Origin: Dipteronia dyeriana
Lineage: Eukaryota > Streptophyta > Magnoliopsida > Sapindales > Sapindaceae
Reading direction: 5' to 3'
Assembly: GCA_032871835.1 (NCBI GenBank)
Contig: CM065297.1
Span: 13,968,098 to 14,032,097, forward strand
DNA: 64,000 bases
Shown here: in pieces, positions 36,701 through 47,265 of the stretch
Numbering within the stretch: the stretch's first letter is position 1
Layout: every line of letters begins with the position of its first letter
The notes under the pieces: generated by a model
What the model was told of the DNA's origin: nothing
What the model saw: the letters and a program-made list of their open reading frames with translations, nothing else
Databases searched by the model: none
Program-made: the position numbers and the translations under genes

Positions 36701-36793
36701 CTATTGTCCTGCCCAAGAACCCCAACCACCCTCGTATTCTTCGTATACTATATCAACTGTTTCATCTTCAACTCTGTATGTGTACTGTATATT

Positions 36794-37349
36794 TGATGTA
36801 GGACAAAGATGAAGGAGCCGCGGCCCATATCGAACAATTTAATTATTTTCTTATTTTGTTAATTTGGGCATTTTCTTGTTTAGCAAGTTTATTTATTTTA
36901 GTTTGATTAGGAATTAAATTTAGGTTTTGAAAATAAATCAAACTTACCTTTTGGGTAAGATTTGATCTTTGTTTTTCAGTCAAGTAAGGAGTCAATAATC
37001 TTAGAAGATTCTGATTAGTTTTGATCTTTTCCTGTTTTAGTCTTTTTTAAGAAATATCGTATTCGAGTCGTATTAGGATTAATTTATTATAAATAGTCTT
37101 ATTATTTCCAATTATTGTAACTTTTAACCTTTGATAATAAAATCACCTTTGGAACATTTATCCGTCGTTGATTCGACAAGCTCTTTAAGGATTCAAGAGC
37201 ACCATTTTCTAAAGAAGATTAGGGAATGATGGCCCCTGCATGGCAGTTCATGCTTGGGTAACTACCGGTTGCTGCGTCAAGGTTCGTCTGAGTGTGCCTC
37301 AGGGCTCAACAAAGTGATCATTTTTATTTTTGCATGCCCCGCTACATCA
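36794..37349 (+). repeat. 5' LTR of the deleted gypsy element
   Basis: 556 bp, starting TGATGTAGGACAAAG and ending GCTACATCA, matching 39668-40197. It contains TATAAATAG near 37090, a plausible promoter. Confidence 0.85.
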
Positions 37350-37351
37350 AT

Positions 37352-37362
37352 TGGTATCAGAG
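37352..37362 (+). other. Primer-binding site, initiator tRNA-Met type
   Basis: TGGTATCAGAG lies three bases after the 5' LTR and matches the initiator tRNA-Met-type site. Confidence 0.85.
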
Positions 37363-37642
37363 TGACCGAGTCTACATTTGTGCTAGGCTCAGCGTCCACG
37401 GACCACAATCAGCTACCTTCCTAAACACCATATATTCACCCTTCATATCCCCACATAAAAAAAACGTACCAAAAAATTGAATCTTGAAAAATGCGCTTTA
37501 GGTGTGTGTGACGAGTGCGACTTTAATAGGTGTGACGGTCGGCCTCGAATATCTTTTTTTTTTCTGGTGGATTCTAGTTTACAGTTCTTAGGGCTTACGT
37601 TATGCGTCAAGTTGTATCAGAGCATGGAGTTGGCCTTGATCG

Positions 37643-39667
37643 ATGCCAAACAACGAAGCCGGAAGAGCTAACCCTGACGACGCTGGTCGTAAGGATGACG
37701 ATGTTTGGGCAGCGATTGATGAGCAACGACGATCGATAGCGAGGTTGGAAGCCATGTTTCAACAACTGTTAGAGCAGCGACCTAATCTCAACACCCTTAC
37801 TTCTGCCAACAAAGATGGAGTCGAGGGAGTTGCCCTTGGCCGCCCTGGAGGTGGACGTCCACCTAGAGTGGCGGGACACGAGCAGTTCGAAGATCTGAGT
37901 GATGAAGACTCTGATGAGGATTTTACAGGTTTTCAAGGGTTTCGTCAACCAAACCGGAACCAAAATCAACCTGATTATAGAATACGCGCAGACATACCAT
38001 TGTTCCATGGTAAACTGCAGATCGAAGAGTTTCTGGGCTGGATTTCTGAGGTTGAGAGGTTCTTGAGATGACTGAAGTTACCGTAGATCGACAAGTCAAA
38101 CTGGTAGCATATAAGTTGAGAAGCGGGGCTAATGTTTGGTGGGAGAAGTTGCAGATGGATAAGAGACGGCAAGGCAAGACTCCTGTACGAACCTGAAGGC
38201 GAATGAAACAACTCATAATGAGCATGTTTTTACCCCTAGATTATGAGCAATTTATTTTTCAGAATTATCAGAATTGTGTGCAGGGTAACAAAACTGTTGC
38301 AGATTATACTGAGGAAAGGTCAAGGCTGTCAGTTCGTAACAACCTGAATGAGACCGAGAGACAGCAGATTTCGAGATATTTGGAGGGATTGAAGTATACC
38401 ATTCGAGGCAAAATTGGATTGCAAGTTGTTTGGACAGTGGATGAAACACATAATATGGCCTTGAAGGTAGAGTTAATGGAGAAAACATCCAATCGATTTT
38501 CCCACTACAAGAAGGACATGGCTGAGACGTCCAATGCTGCTGCGAACAAGAGCGGATTTTCTCCGAGCGATGGATAGAATCAGTCTAAAACTGCTGGAGA
38601 TCAGACTTAAAGAGGCTCGATTCCTAGTAATAACCCTATTGGGACACGTTCGACAACAGCAGCAAAGGAAGCCCCTCTGATGGCACCAAATCCGTATGCT
38701 AAATCAGGAGGTTTGAAGTGCTACAGGTGTGGCCAACCAGGCCATCGATCGAATGAGTACCCCGCCATAAAACCAGTGAATTTTGTAGGTGCTGAAGAAG
38801 ATGATGAGTACGAATAGAATGATGAAGAATAGGTAGGTGTGGATGAATTATTGGATGGTGCAGAAATTGTGGAGGAACATGGAGAGTATGTAAACTGTGA
38901 GATTCAGAGAGTCATGTGTTCAACGAAACTGAAGGATTTCTCTCAAAGAAGTAATATTTTTAAGGCTTGCTGCAGCGTCCAAAGGAATGTATGTGATTTA
39001 ATCGTTGATAGTGGGAGTTGTGAGAATTTTGTGTCCAGAAAACTGGTGGAACATCTGAAGCTGCGGGTAGACAAACATCCAAAGCCTTATGCGATGGGTG
39101 GATTAAAAAGGCCAAAGGCGAATGTGACAGAAGTGTGTAAAGTTCCTATTTCAATCGGCTAGTACTACAGAGATGAGGTTGTCTACGATGTAGTCGATAT
39201 GGATGCTAGTCACGTGTCATTGGGACGCCCATGGCAGTTTGATGTGGATATCACCTACAGGGGGTGCGACAATATATGTGTTTTTAATTGGGAAGGCAAG
39301 AAGATTGCAGTGATTCCGAAACGGATTGCAGGTGTTGACTCAATAAGGCCACGGTAGGAGAGCAATCTTTAGCCTCTTTAGTCACGTCAGTAATTGATTT
39401 GGAATATGAAGTTGATGAGGCACAAGAGGTACATGTTGTGGTTGTACGTGCACTAGTGATAGAAGGTAAGGAAGAGCAGAGAGTTGAGATACATGAGAAG
39501 GTGCGGTCCTTGTTGACCGAATTCAGTGAGTTGGTGTCATAAGATTTACCAGATGACCTTCCACCATTAAGAGATATTCAGCACCATATTGATTTAGTTC
39601 TGGGAGCAAGCTTACCAAATCTACAACACTATCGGATGAGTCCTAAGGAGAATCAGATTTTACAGGA
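37643..39667 (+). pseudogene. gypsy gag-protease and start of RT, broken
   Basis: The ATG at 37643 opens 142 codons of Gag ([20 protein letters not shown], then [18 protein letters not shown]), ending at TGA 38069-38071. A second block (38203-38577) carries the FQNYQNCVQGNKTVADYTEE region. The zinc knuckle near 38720 reads CYRCGQPGHRSNEYP: the last Cys is Tyr (TAC at 38758-38760). The protease has CDLIVDSGSCENFVS near 38990. RT begins near 39545 with [18 protein letters not shown] and runs to [12 protein letters not shown], where the 3' LTR is fused. Several stops make the frame non-functional. Confidence 0.87.
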
Positions 39668-40197
39668 AAAGATGAAGGAACCGCAGGCCATGTTGAATAA
39701 TTTATTTATTTTCTTATTTTGTTAATTTAGACATTTTCTTGTTTAGCAAGTTTATTTATTTTAGTTTGATTAGGAATTAAATTTAGGTTTTGAAAATAAA
39801 TCAAACTTACCTTTTGGGTAAGATTTGATCTTTGTTTTCCAGTCAAGTTAGGAGTCATAAATCTTAGAAGATTCTGATTAGTTTTGATTTTTTCCTGTTT
39901 TAGTCTTTTTTAAGAAATATCGTATTCGAGTCGTATTATGATTAGTTTATTATAAATAGTCTTATTATTTCCAATTTTTGTAACTTTTAACCTTTGATAA
40001 TAAAATCATCTTTGGAACATTTATTCGTCGTGGATTTGACAAGCTCTTTAAGGATTCAGAACACCATTTTCTAACGAAGATTAGGTAATGATGGCCCCTG
40101 CATGACAATTCATGCTTGGGTAACTACCGGTTGTTGCGTCAAGATTCGTCTGAGTGTGCTTCAGGGTTTGACAAAATGATCATACCCCGCTACGTCA
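39668..40197 (+). repeat. 3' LTR of the deleted gypsy element, 5'-truncated
   Basis: Homology to the 5' LTR starts at AAAGATGAAGG (39668) and ends GCTACGTCA. The bases before it are RT-coding, so the natural TG start of the LTR is missing. A small gap around 40180 removes about 16 bases present in the 5' LTR. Confidence 0.83.
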
Positions 40198-40992
40198 ATA
40201 TTATTGGAAGAAATTGGCGGGATATCAACGTCCTCATCAACCACTGCCGCCACCACCGGTGTAGACTTTGTTTGTCTTCTTCTGGTGATGATGTTGACTC
40301 CTTATCAAATGTTGTTGTTATTGGCTCTGCGATGTTAATGGATCCTCTGGGTTCTTGATTGTTGAGTTAGAGTCATTTTTTTGATCAGATTCAAGAGACA
40401 GAGTATCTGCATTCTCTGTTTTGGAAGCTAAAATAGAAGAGTTAGTCGCAGGAGACACGCCATTGACACCAATCTCAACCTGGGTAGATTCTGTTTCAGC
40501 TTCTGATAATGGAATGGCAATTATTGATGGTGCAGGAACTGAATTTTTAATCGGAGATCTATTGATCGCCGCCTCCTTTGATTGTGCAGCCTCCGGGGAA
40601 GTTAATTTGACTACTTGAGTCTTATAATCATCAGCTTCAGGTTCATCAGAAGGCACAGTTTTTGTTTCTGTTAATGGGAAATCTGTCGATGGCGATCGCG
40701 CTGAGAATCTTTTGTTTGCAGATACGTTATAATCATTGGTTTGATTTTGATCAGTTTCGAGAATTTCTGGGATAGGAGGAGGAGAAGAAACATGATAGTG
40801 TTCTGGAGAGAAGAAATCTGGTTCATGTACATCTTCAGGATTTGATTCTGGAGAAAGATTTGAAGTTTGAATAGTATCAGATTCTGGAGTTTGAGACACA
40901 GTTTGGTTCCCTGTTGATTTGGAGTAAGAGATTTGATTCAACGACAGCAAGAAAAACACAGAGAAACAAATGTTGAACACTTGTTTTGGCAT

Positions 40993-42311
40993 GATTACAG
41001 AGATATATATAGAATGTGAGAAATTTCCATATGTGAATATGTGATCACTGAGAGATGATGATCACACAAACTAATTGGGTTGATAACTTGATACAGTACA
41101 TAAAAAAGCAAAGAAGAATATATTCTTTAATTGGATGCTAAGATTGTGGGATGATGCCTCAATAATTATAGTTGTTGTGAACATCTCATTTTCTGAAATT
41201 TTAATGCTGAGTTTGCCAAGTGAAAGCTAATGGCATTAATAAAATGTCATTGCAATGGAATTTTGGAGAAAGAAAACATGCAATGTGAAAATGAAAATGT
41301 TTGCACGCCTCAAACGTGTCAAAAATTTGATGTTCTAGCTAGGTATGATCGTGGCAATAGGTCGGTTTTTTTTTTTTATTAAAAAAAATGCAATGGGTCC
41401 TCTAGGATATTACGAGTCTGACTAGCATAAAATGTATTTTTTTTTTATTATTAATTAATACGTCTGATCTATATATCAATATTGTCATACTTAAATTTTA
41501 ATAGAAGTAGAATTGAAAATTTCTCTTGAAAAGCAAATTGTGCATTTATCATTAATTCAATTTACCTTCTCTTTCGATTACCAACAAAATCTTTGTAACC
41601 TCCTTTTTCTAGATCATTTTTTAATCAACCAAATACTCTTTTTATCTATCTATTTTTCTTCTTTAACCTTCTTTTTAAATTATCGATCTATTTTTTTAGA
41701 TTTTACAGTTAGAAGATTTTACAAAATCCACTTATTAAAACGCAAAAATATTCTTGATTCTACATTTATGCTTTCATTGTATTTCTAGTCTATTATTACA
41801 TATTAAAAAGTATGTTAATTTATTTTGAAAGTGAAACAAAGATGTTTATCAAAGAAGTAATTTTGGCTATAAACATAAAAAGGGTAAATTTCAAATATAA
41901 TCGGGTTTCTTTAACACACATAAATTCATAAAAATATGCTTTAAATTTGAAACATAATTAAGTTACTTCCATATATGTAAATTCTCAATAATATGTTTTT
42001 GCAAAGTGGAACAAGAGAAAGTGAGCATTGAATCATAACATAGCTGTGCAAACCTTTATAGCAAAAAGTGATCTTGATCTTTGAAAATTTCGAAAGAGAA
42101 AAAAAGGTGGGTTTTGAAATTAGATCTATGGATACCAAAGAGAGGAACACCGATTTTTGCTTTTTCTATGATTTTTTTTTTTGGAATAAATATTTATGAG
42201 CTTAAACAAGTTTCTCCATTGAAAACTGAAAAAAGACATAATTTTTTAGGCATTCAACACTCAAGGAAAGAGTTAAAAAAAAACTAAAATTCTAAGATGA
42301 TAGTAGTGGCT
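40993..42311. other. Spacer upstream of the secreted-protein gene
   Basis: AT-rich, with poly-T and poly-A runs near 41367-41388 and 41438-41447. The first 100 bp are probable 5' UTR and promoter of the minus-strand gene (a TATATATA run near 41003-41010). No other feature was recognised. Confidence 0.35.
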
Positions 42312-42884
42312 GAGGGTGGACAAAAAAACAATAAACCAAATCAAACCGAACCGGTGAACCGAATCGATTTAATTGTTTTTTTTTTCTTTCAGTTTTCTTA
42401 TGTTACCCGGTTCAGTTCGGTTCATTTTTTTGAAAACCAATTGTATCGGTTTTTTTCCTGGTTCGCTATCCCAAACCGAAAAACCGAACCGAGATCCAAT
42501 TTATATATATATATAAATAAACCTTAGTTTAATGTTCAACGGTCCATGAAACTATAAAACTATGAAAGTGTGTCACAATATATTTTTTTTTCTTTGTTTT
42601 TTTACTGAATATTATTTTAAACTAATATTTTCAATTTGTTCAAACTCATAATTTAATTTGATCGAATACCCAAAATGATTAAAATATGAAAATATATGTA
42701 ATAATTAAAGCCTATGAATTTGACCCAATAAGACCAAAACCAAAAAAACTGAACTAAACCGGTCAAATTCGATTGGTTTTTATAAATTTTATTGGATCTG
42801 TTCATATTTTAAAAAACCAAATTTTTTCGAGTTTTTATCGGTTTTATTGAAAAATGAACCGATCAATTAAACATCCATCCCTAA
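42312..42884. mobile_element. Possible hAT-like MITE
   Basis: The left end GAGGGTGGACAAAAA and the right end, read inward (TTAGGGATGGATGTTT), share a short imperfect inverted repeat of the TAGGGRTGG type common in plant hAT MITEs. The interior is rich in AACCGAACC and its complement, giving much self-complementarity. Flanks TAGTGGCT and TAGTGGTG agree at 6 of 8 bases, the target-duplication length for hAT. Weak evidence; no coding. Confidence 0.4.
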
Positions 42885-42892
42885 TAGTGGTG

Positions 42893-44020
42893 ACATACTG
42901 ACATGTAAATTGAGTCAGGCCGGTCATGATTTCGCACAAACACATCACGAAACGATTTGATAATTGTGATGCAACTAAAACTTGAAATAATTTCAAACTA
43001 AATGAAGGTATTACCGAGTCACATTGAACAATAACAACAATGAATTTTATTTATTCAAGATTTCACAACGGTAGGGTGTCTTGATACATGTATTGGGGGT
43101 GCCAATAACACAGGTCTTATTCAGATAATCGATATCAAAAAGTCCAAAACAGAATGTTTTCGGCTCAGTTCGGAATGATTCAGCCCAAACTATGAATGGT
43201 AAAGGCCTGGAATTAAGAATCCGTACAAACAGCAAGCCCCAACCCATAAAAAGAACATTGGGGCCAAATCTTTACACGTATCTCATACGTAACATTTTGG
43301 TCTGAGATAGACACATTTGGGACTAAAAAAGTAACGGATTGGTTTTATTTACACCAAAAGAGGTAAAAGACAGACCAGACCAAGACGAGGTTGTTCCCTA
43401 TAATTTGTTTTTCATATCTACACCCACAAGGTTTTGGTACGTGAGTTTGGGTCTATCTCCATCCTCAATTCTCGAATTATTATAATATTTTTAAAGAAGA
43501 GGAAATAGACGGAATGAATACTCTTTATTATCAAGTCATATTGATTTTTTTAGCCAAACTTAAAATCCTCATTATGCATAAGCTTAGAATAGATTTCCAA
43601 TATGATAATTTACTATTTGATCATTGCCCAAAGTAATAATAAAAATTTATTTTTGTCTTCTCCACTTAATTAAAATTATTTTAAAAACTAGTATAATTAT
43701 ATAGAACGAGGCATCTCTTGATAGTTAGATGTATGACAAACAAATTTTATATCTTATCAACATCAAAAAAGTCTCCTACACTTCACTTGCATGATTTAAA
43801 GAACCACTTAATAGACACAAAGCAGTTGCTCATTAATCTTTTAATAACATTACGATTACACAATCATCAACAAAGTCGGAGGAGAAAGAAAAGGAAAAGC
43901 AGAGCAGATAACAACCCTTGGGCACATTTAAAAGAAGTGCCTGGTGTACCAAACACAAGACATAATATTTTGGAATTGCTTGTAATAATAATATACAAAT
44001 TCCATTGTTTTGATAATTGA
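42893..44020. other. Spacer and probable 3' UTR of the aquaporin gene
   Basis: AT-rich. The first 100-200 bp below 44020 are probably 3' UTR of the minus-strand PIP2 gene. No other gene was recognised. Confidence 0.35.
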
Positions 44021-45143
44021 TTATGTTGCAGATGAGCTCCTGAATGATCCAAGAGCTTTTGCAGCAGAAGCTCTGAGAATGAACTGGTGATAGAATGCAG
44101 CAATGGCAGCTCCAATGAAGGGTCCAACCCAGAATATCCACTGCAACAATTCAAACAACAAACATTATTAGACAACAAGAATATTATGTAAAACAAAATC
44201 AGAATCAATTAAAGAGGTAAAGTTGCATACTTGATCATCCCAGGGCTTGTTCTGGTTGAAAATCACTGCAGCTCCGAAGCTTCGAGCAGGGTTGATACCA
44301 GTGCCAGTGATTGGAATGGTAGCCAGATGAACCATGAACACAGCAAATCCAATTGGGAGTGGAGCCAAAACCTGTTATTTCAAGTCAAATTTGAAGAACA
44401 TAAATATTTAGTAGAAATTAAGAAAAAAAGAAGTGTGGAGTTAGATATGATGTTGATATATACATACAGGGACATGAGAGTCTCTGGCACTTCTCTTAGG
44501 ATCAGTGGCAGAGAAAACGGTGTAAACAAGAACAAATGTACCAATGATTTCAGCAGCCAAGCCGGAGCCGGTGCTGTACCCATCAGCAAGCCCGTTGGCT
44601 CCACCACTGTACTTGACATAGTGAGCCTTTTGGAATGACTTCACTAACCCACAACCGCAGATTGCCCCCAAACACTGAGCCGCCATGTACAAGATAGCTC
44701 GGACCAGAGACACCTTCCTTGCCAAAAACAACCCAAAAGTCACAGCCGGGTTAATATGCCCACCTGCACATTTTTACAATTATTATTATTCAAACAATCA
44801 CCAATTCTAAAATTTGAATTTGATAATTGTACCTACCAGAGATACCGGCAGTGCAGTAAACAAGAACAAAAATCATGCCACCAAAAGCCCAAGCGATGCC
44901 GAGAATTCCAACACCGCCGCATCCATCACCGCCATTGGCTGTGTCAATCTGGCTCTTGTAACCAATCACAGTCAACACAGTGATGTACAAAAACAAGAGC
45001 GTGGCAATGAACTCTGCTATGATGGCTCTGTAGAAGGACCACTTTGTTAGCTCCTCTGCGTCGATCAATGGAGATGGTGGAGGGTCTTGGTAGTCCTTTG
45101 CATGGAAGTCGCTGCGCCCACCAACTTCAATGTCCTTGGCCAT
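44021..45143 (-). CDS. PIP2: Plasma-membrane aquaporin, PIP2 subfamily (four exons)
   Basis: A water channel of the plasma membrane. The exons are 45143-44837, 44763-44468, 44371-44231 and 44140-44021, all with GT-AG introns (73, 96 and 90 bp), giving 864 nt and 287 residues, normal for PIP2. The N-terminus [18 protein letters not shown] and [20 protein letters not shown] are PIP2-like. Two NPA boxes (GHINPAVT in exon 2, GINPARSF in exon 3) form the pore. The selectivity-filter Arg follows the second NPA. The PIP signature [13 protein letters not shown] is in exon 2. The C-terminus [17 protein letters not shown] is Ser-rich, as in PIP2 proteins gated and trafficked by phosphorylation. Six membrane helices are expected and the hydrophobic stretches fit. 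The frame is intact. The exact PIP2 member cannot be named. Confidence 0.96.
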
Positions 45144-45268
45144 GGGTAAAATCTCTTGACTGGTGAGAATGAGCTAAGAAATTATCAAGAAAGCTGTAGT
45201 GGCTTTAGAGGCAGAAGAAGGAAAGAGAAGTGTTTTTGACTTTAGTAGTGATGGAGAGAAGTGTAGAG

Positions 45269-45278
45269 CTATTTATAG
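45269..45278 (-). promoter_or_regulatory. TATA box of the PIP2 gene
   Basis: CTATAAATAG on the minus strand, 126-135 bp before the ATG, is a near-perfect plant TATA box. The MULE at 45368 begins about 90 bp further upstream, so any upstream regulatory DNA has been displaced. Confidence 0.7.
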
Positions 45279-45367
45279 GGTGGGTTTGAGAGAGAGAGTG
45301 AGGAATTAATTAAAACTTTGCTTTGCCGCCCCATCTGCCATCTCACTAATTTTCTATTTTTCTACTT

Positions 45368-45667
45368 AGGTTATCATTTTCCGAATAAAAATCAATTATT
45401 TAGATGAGCCTATATTTTTAGTAAAAAATTCCTTCACTTTTAAAATATATATCAAATAGGTCTATCTTACTTTTTCTTAAACGGTTAAACATAATAGAAT
45501 ATATAAACGGACCATTTTACTCTTCACTTTAATTAAAGAGTTTAAAAATACAATTTTACCATTTAATATTTAAAAAATTTACAATTCAACTTTAATATAA
45601 TCCAATTAAAATCTAACACGTGTCACCAAAATTTTAAAATAAAATATTAAGAAATTGTATTTATATA

Positions 45668-45721
<54 letters not shown>

Positions 45722-46536
45722 ATTGATCTTATCTTAAATCCCTATGCCTTATATGTAAAAGATTTTTTTTAAAAAAAAAATCACCATCTTCTATACCACC
45801 ACCATCATTTTCGTCAAACATCAATACGGTTCAACCATATCTGTACAACATTCAACCACCAAAAAGTAAAAAAAAATTAAAAAAAAATTAAATCCATATG
45901 AACCCATAACCGTACCAGTTCAACCCAATAACATGTTCAACATATTCAACAACAACAAAAATTAATATGAAGAAATCTGGATAAAATTTCAGATTTCTAG
46001 AGATAAATTAAAAAACAATTGGAGATATATTGAATACAATCTTCATAAAAACAAACACATTTTTAGTTCATTTCTTCAAAGAACTTTAAAAAAAAAATCT
46101 CATCTCTGATTCCCGATCGAGATCTAAAACCATGGAAGTGGGTTGCGAATAGGGAAGACCAAAACCACCACACGCTGACACATGCACACCACACCAAAAC
46201 CCAGCAACCACACCACACGTTGCAGCTTGTAAAACCTAACCACCGTGTCAACGCCGCCTGCAAAACCCAACCACTGTGTCGACGCTACCTGTAAAACCTA
46301 AACACCGCATCGTCACCGCCTGCAAAACCCAAACACCGCATCGCCGCCTCCTGTAAAACCCAAACACCGCTTCGCCGTTGCCTTAAACTCATCCGGACAC
46401 CATCATCAAATCTATCCTACCTAAACTCCACCCTAACAACACCTAACCAAATGAAAGACAGAGATGATAACTAAAATACAAATTGAAAAAAAAATGAAAA
46501 AAGAACAACGGAAAAAAAATTGAAATATAAGTTGAA

Positions 46537-46577
<41 letters not shown>

Positions 46578-46745
46578 AGATGTGAGAGAGAATTTGAACA
46601 GGGATGTGAGAGAGAGAGAGGAGATGGAGTTTGTTCTTTTAGGAAGAAGATGAGATCGTGAAAAAGAGAGAGATGAGATTAAGATATAGTGTTTGACCGA
46701 TGGTGAGAAGGGTTTGAGTGGTAGTGAGTGTTTCACTGTTATGGA

Positions 46746-46807
<62 letters not shown>

Positions 46808-46989
46808 ACTTGTGTGTATGTGTGTGTGTGTGTGTGTTAGGTAGTGTTATTCTGAGTGATGATGATGAACTGGTGTTGGTGAATGGTGATGAACCGGCGT
46901 ATATTTGGTGATGGTGATGAGTTTTGATTAGTTTTATTTTTAAATTTAATTATTGATTAGTTTTAATTAGTTTTATTTCCTTTATATAT

Positions 46990-47041
<52 letters not shown>

Positions 47042-47256
47042 GTTTTTCATTTTATTTCCATTTTTGTGACACATAGCATGTCCTTGATTCAAAGACAAAA
47101 ATATCATTTTAAATGTTAAGTATGACTAACGGTTAACTAACAGATGAACCTATTTGATATATTTTTCAAAAGTAAGAGAAGATTTTACTAAAAAGACAAA
47201 ATCGTTTAAAATATTGATCTTTTAGTATAATATATGAACCCAAATGATATTAACCC
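45368..47256. mobile_element. Non-autonomous Mutator-like element (MULE)
   Basis: 1,889 bp flanked by a perfect 9-bp duplication TTTCTACTT (45359-45367 and 47257-47265), the MULE length. The right end reads inward GGGTTAATATCATTTGGG and the left AGGTTATCATTTTCC. Further in, long inverted repeats match: the TTTTTAGTAAA and ATATATCAAATAGGTYCATC segments occur near 45417 and 45449 and, inverted, near 47192 and 47144. No transposase is seen. The interior has (TA)n at about 45670-45715 and 46993-47038, (GA)n at 46541-46573 and 46751-46803, (TG)n near 46815-46837, and a 31-bp tandem array (46228-46382). It sits just upstream of the PIP2 promoter. Confidence 0.88.
46228..46382. repeat. Five tandem copies of a 31-bp unit inside the MULE
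   Basis: Units start at 46228, 46259, 46290, 46321 and 46352. The consensus is TGYAAAACCYAAMCACCG followed by a GC-rich, variable CRTCGNCGCC part, with exact 31-bp spacing. It is GC-rich in an AT-rich setting. 31 is not a multiple of three, so it is not a coding repeat. Confidence 0.93.
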
Positions 47257-47265
47257 TTTCTACTT

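Larger units (their letters stand above)
36794..40197 (+). mobile_element. Ty3/gypsy retrotransposon with most of pol deleted
   Basis: The LTRs are 36794-37349 and about 39668-40197, with ATATT target duplications at 36789-36793 and 40198-40202. The interior holds gag, protease and only the first residues of RT, then joins the 3' LTR directly. The 3' LTR lacks about its first 15 bases, which identifies the deletion junction. RT, RNase H and integrase are absent, so it is non-autonomous. The RT start ([18 protein letters not shown]) is of the chromovirus-like Ty3/gypsy type. Confidence 0.88.
36701..40992 (-). pseudogene. Secreted acidic Ser/Thr/Pro-rich protein gene, split by a retrotransposon
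   Basis: The ATG at 40992 opens 224 codons with a clear signal peptide (MPKQVFNICFSVFFLLSLNQ). After it comes a low-complexity Ser, Thr, Pro, Glu and Asn-rich region with many potential N-glycosylation sites, stopping at 40318. From about 40290 down to 40203 another frame is coding-like (VVDEDVDIPPISSNN). That frame continues without shift across the target site of the 36794-40197 element into 36793-36701, which encodes an acidic, aromatic tail ending YEGGWGSWAGQ and a TAG stop. So one gene spans both sides. At least one frameshift separates the 224-codon frame from the tail frame, so the gene may have been decayed before insertion or has an intron I cannot place. Function is not recognised; a cell-wall or extracellular role is only a guess from composition. 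Confidence 0.7.

Noticed and set aside
44231..44638. 135-codon plus-strand frame across the aquaporin gene
   Set aside because: Antisense shadow of PIP2 exons 2 and 3.
46443..46911. Two open frames with Ser-Leu and Arg-Glu repeats
   Set aside because: Translations of (GA)n microsatellites inside the MULE.
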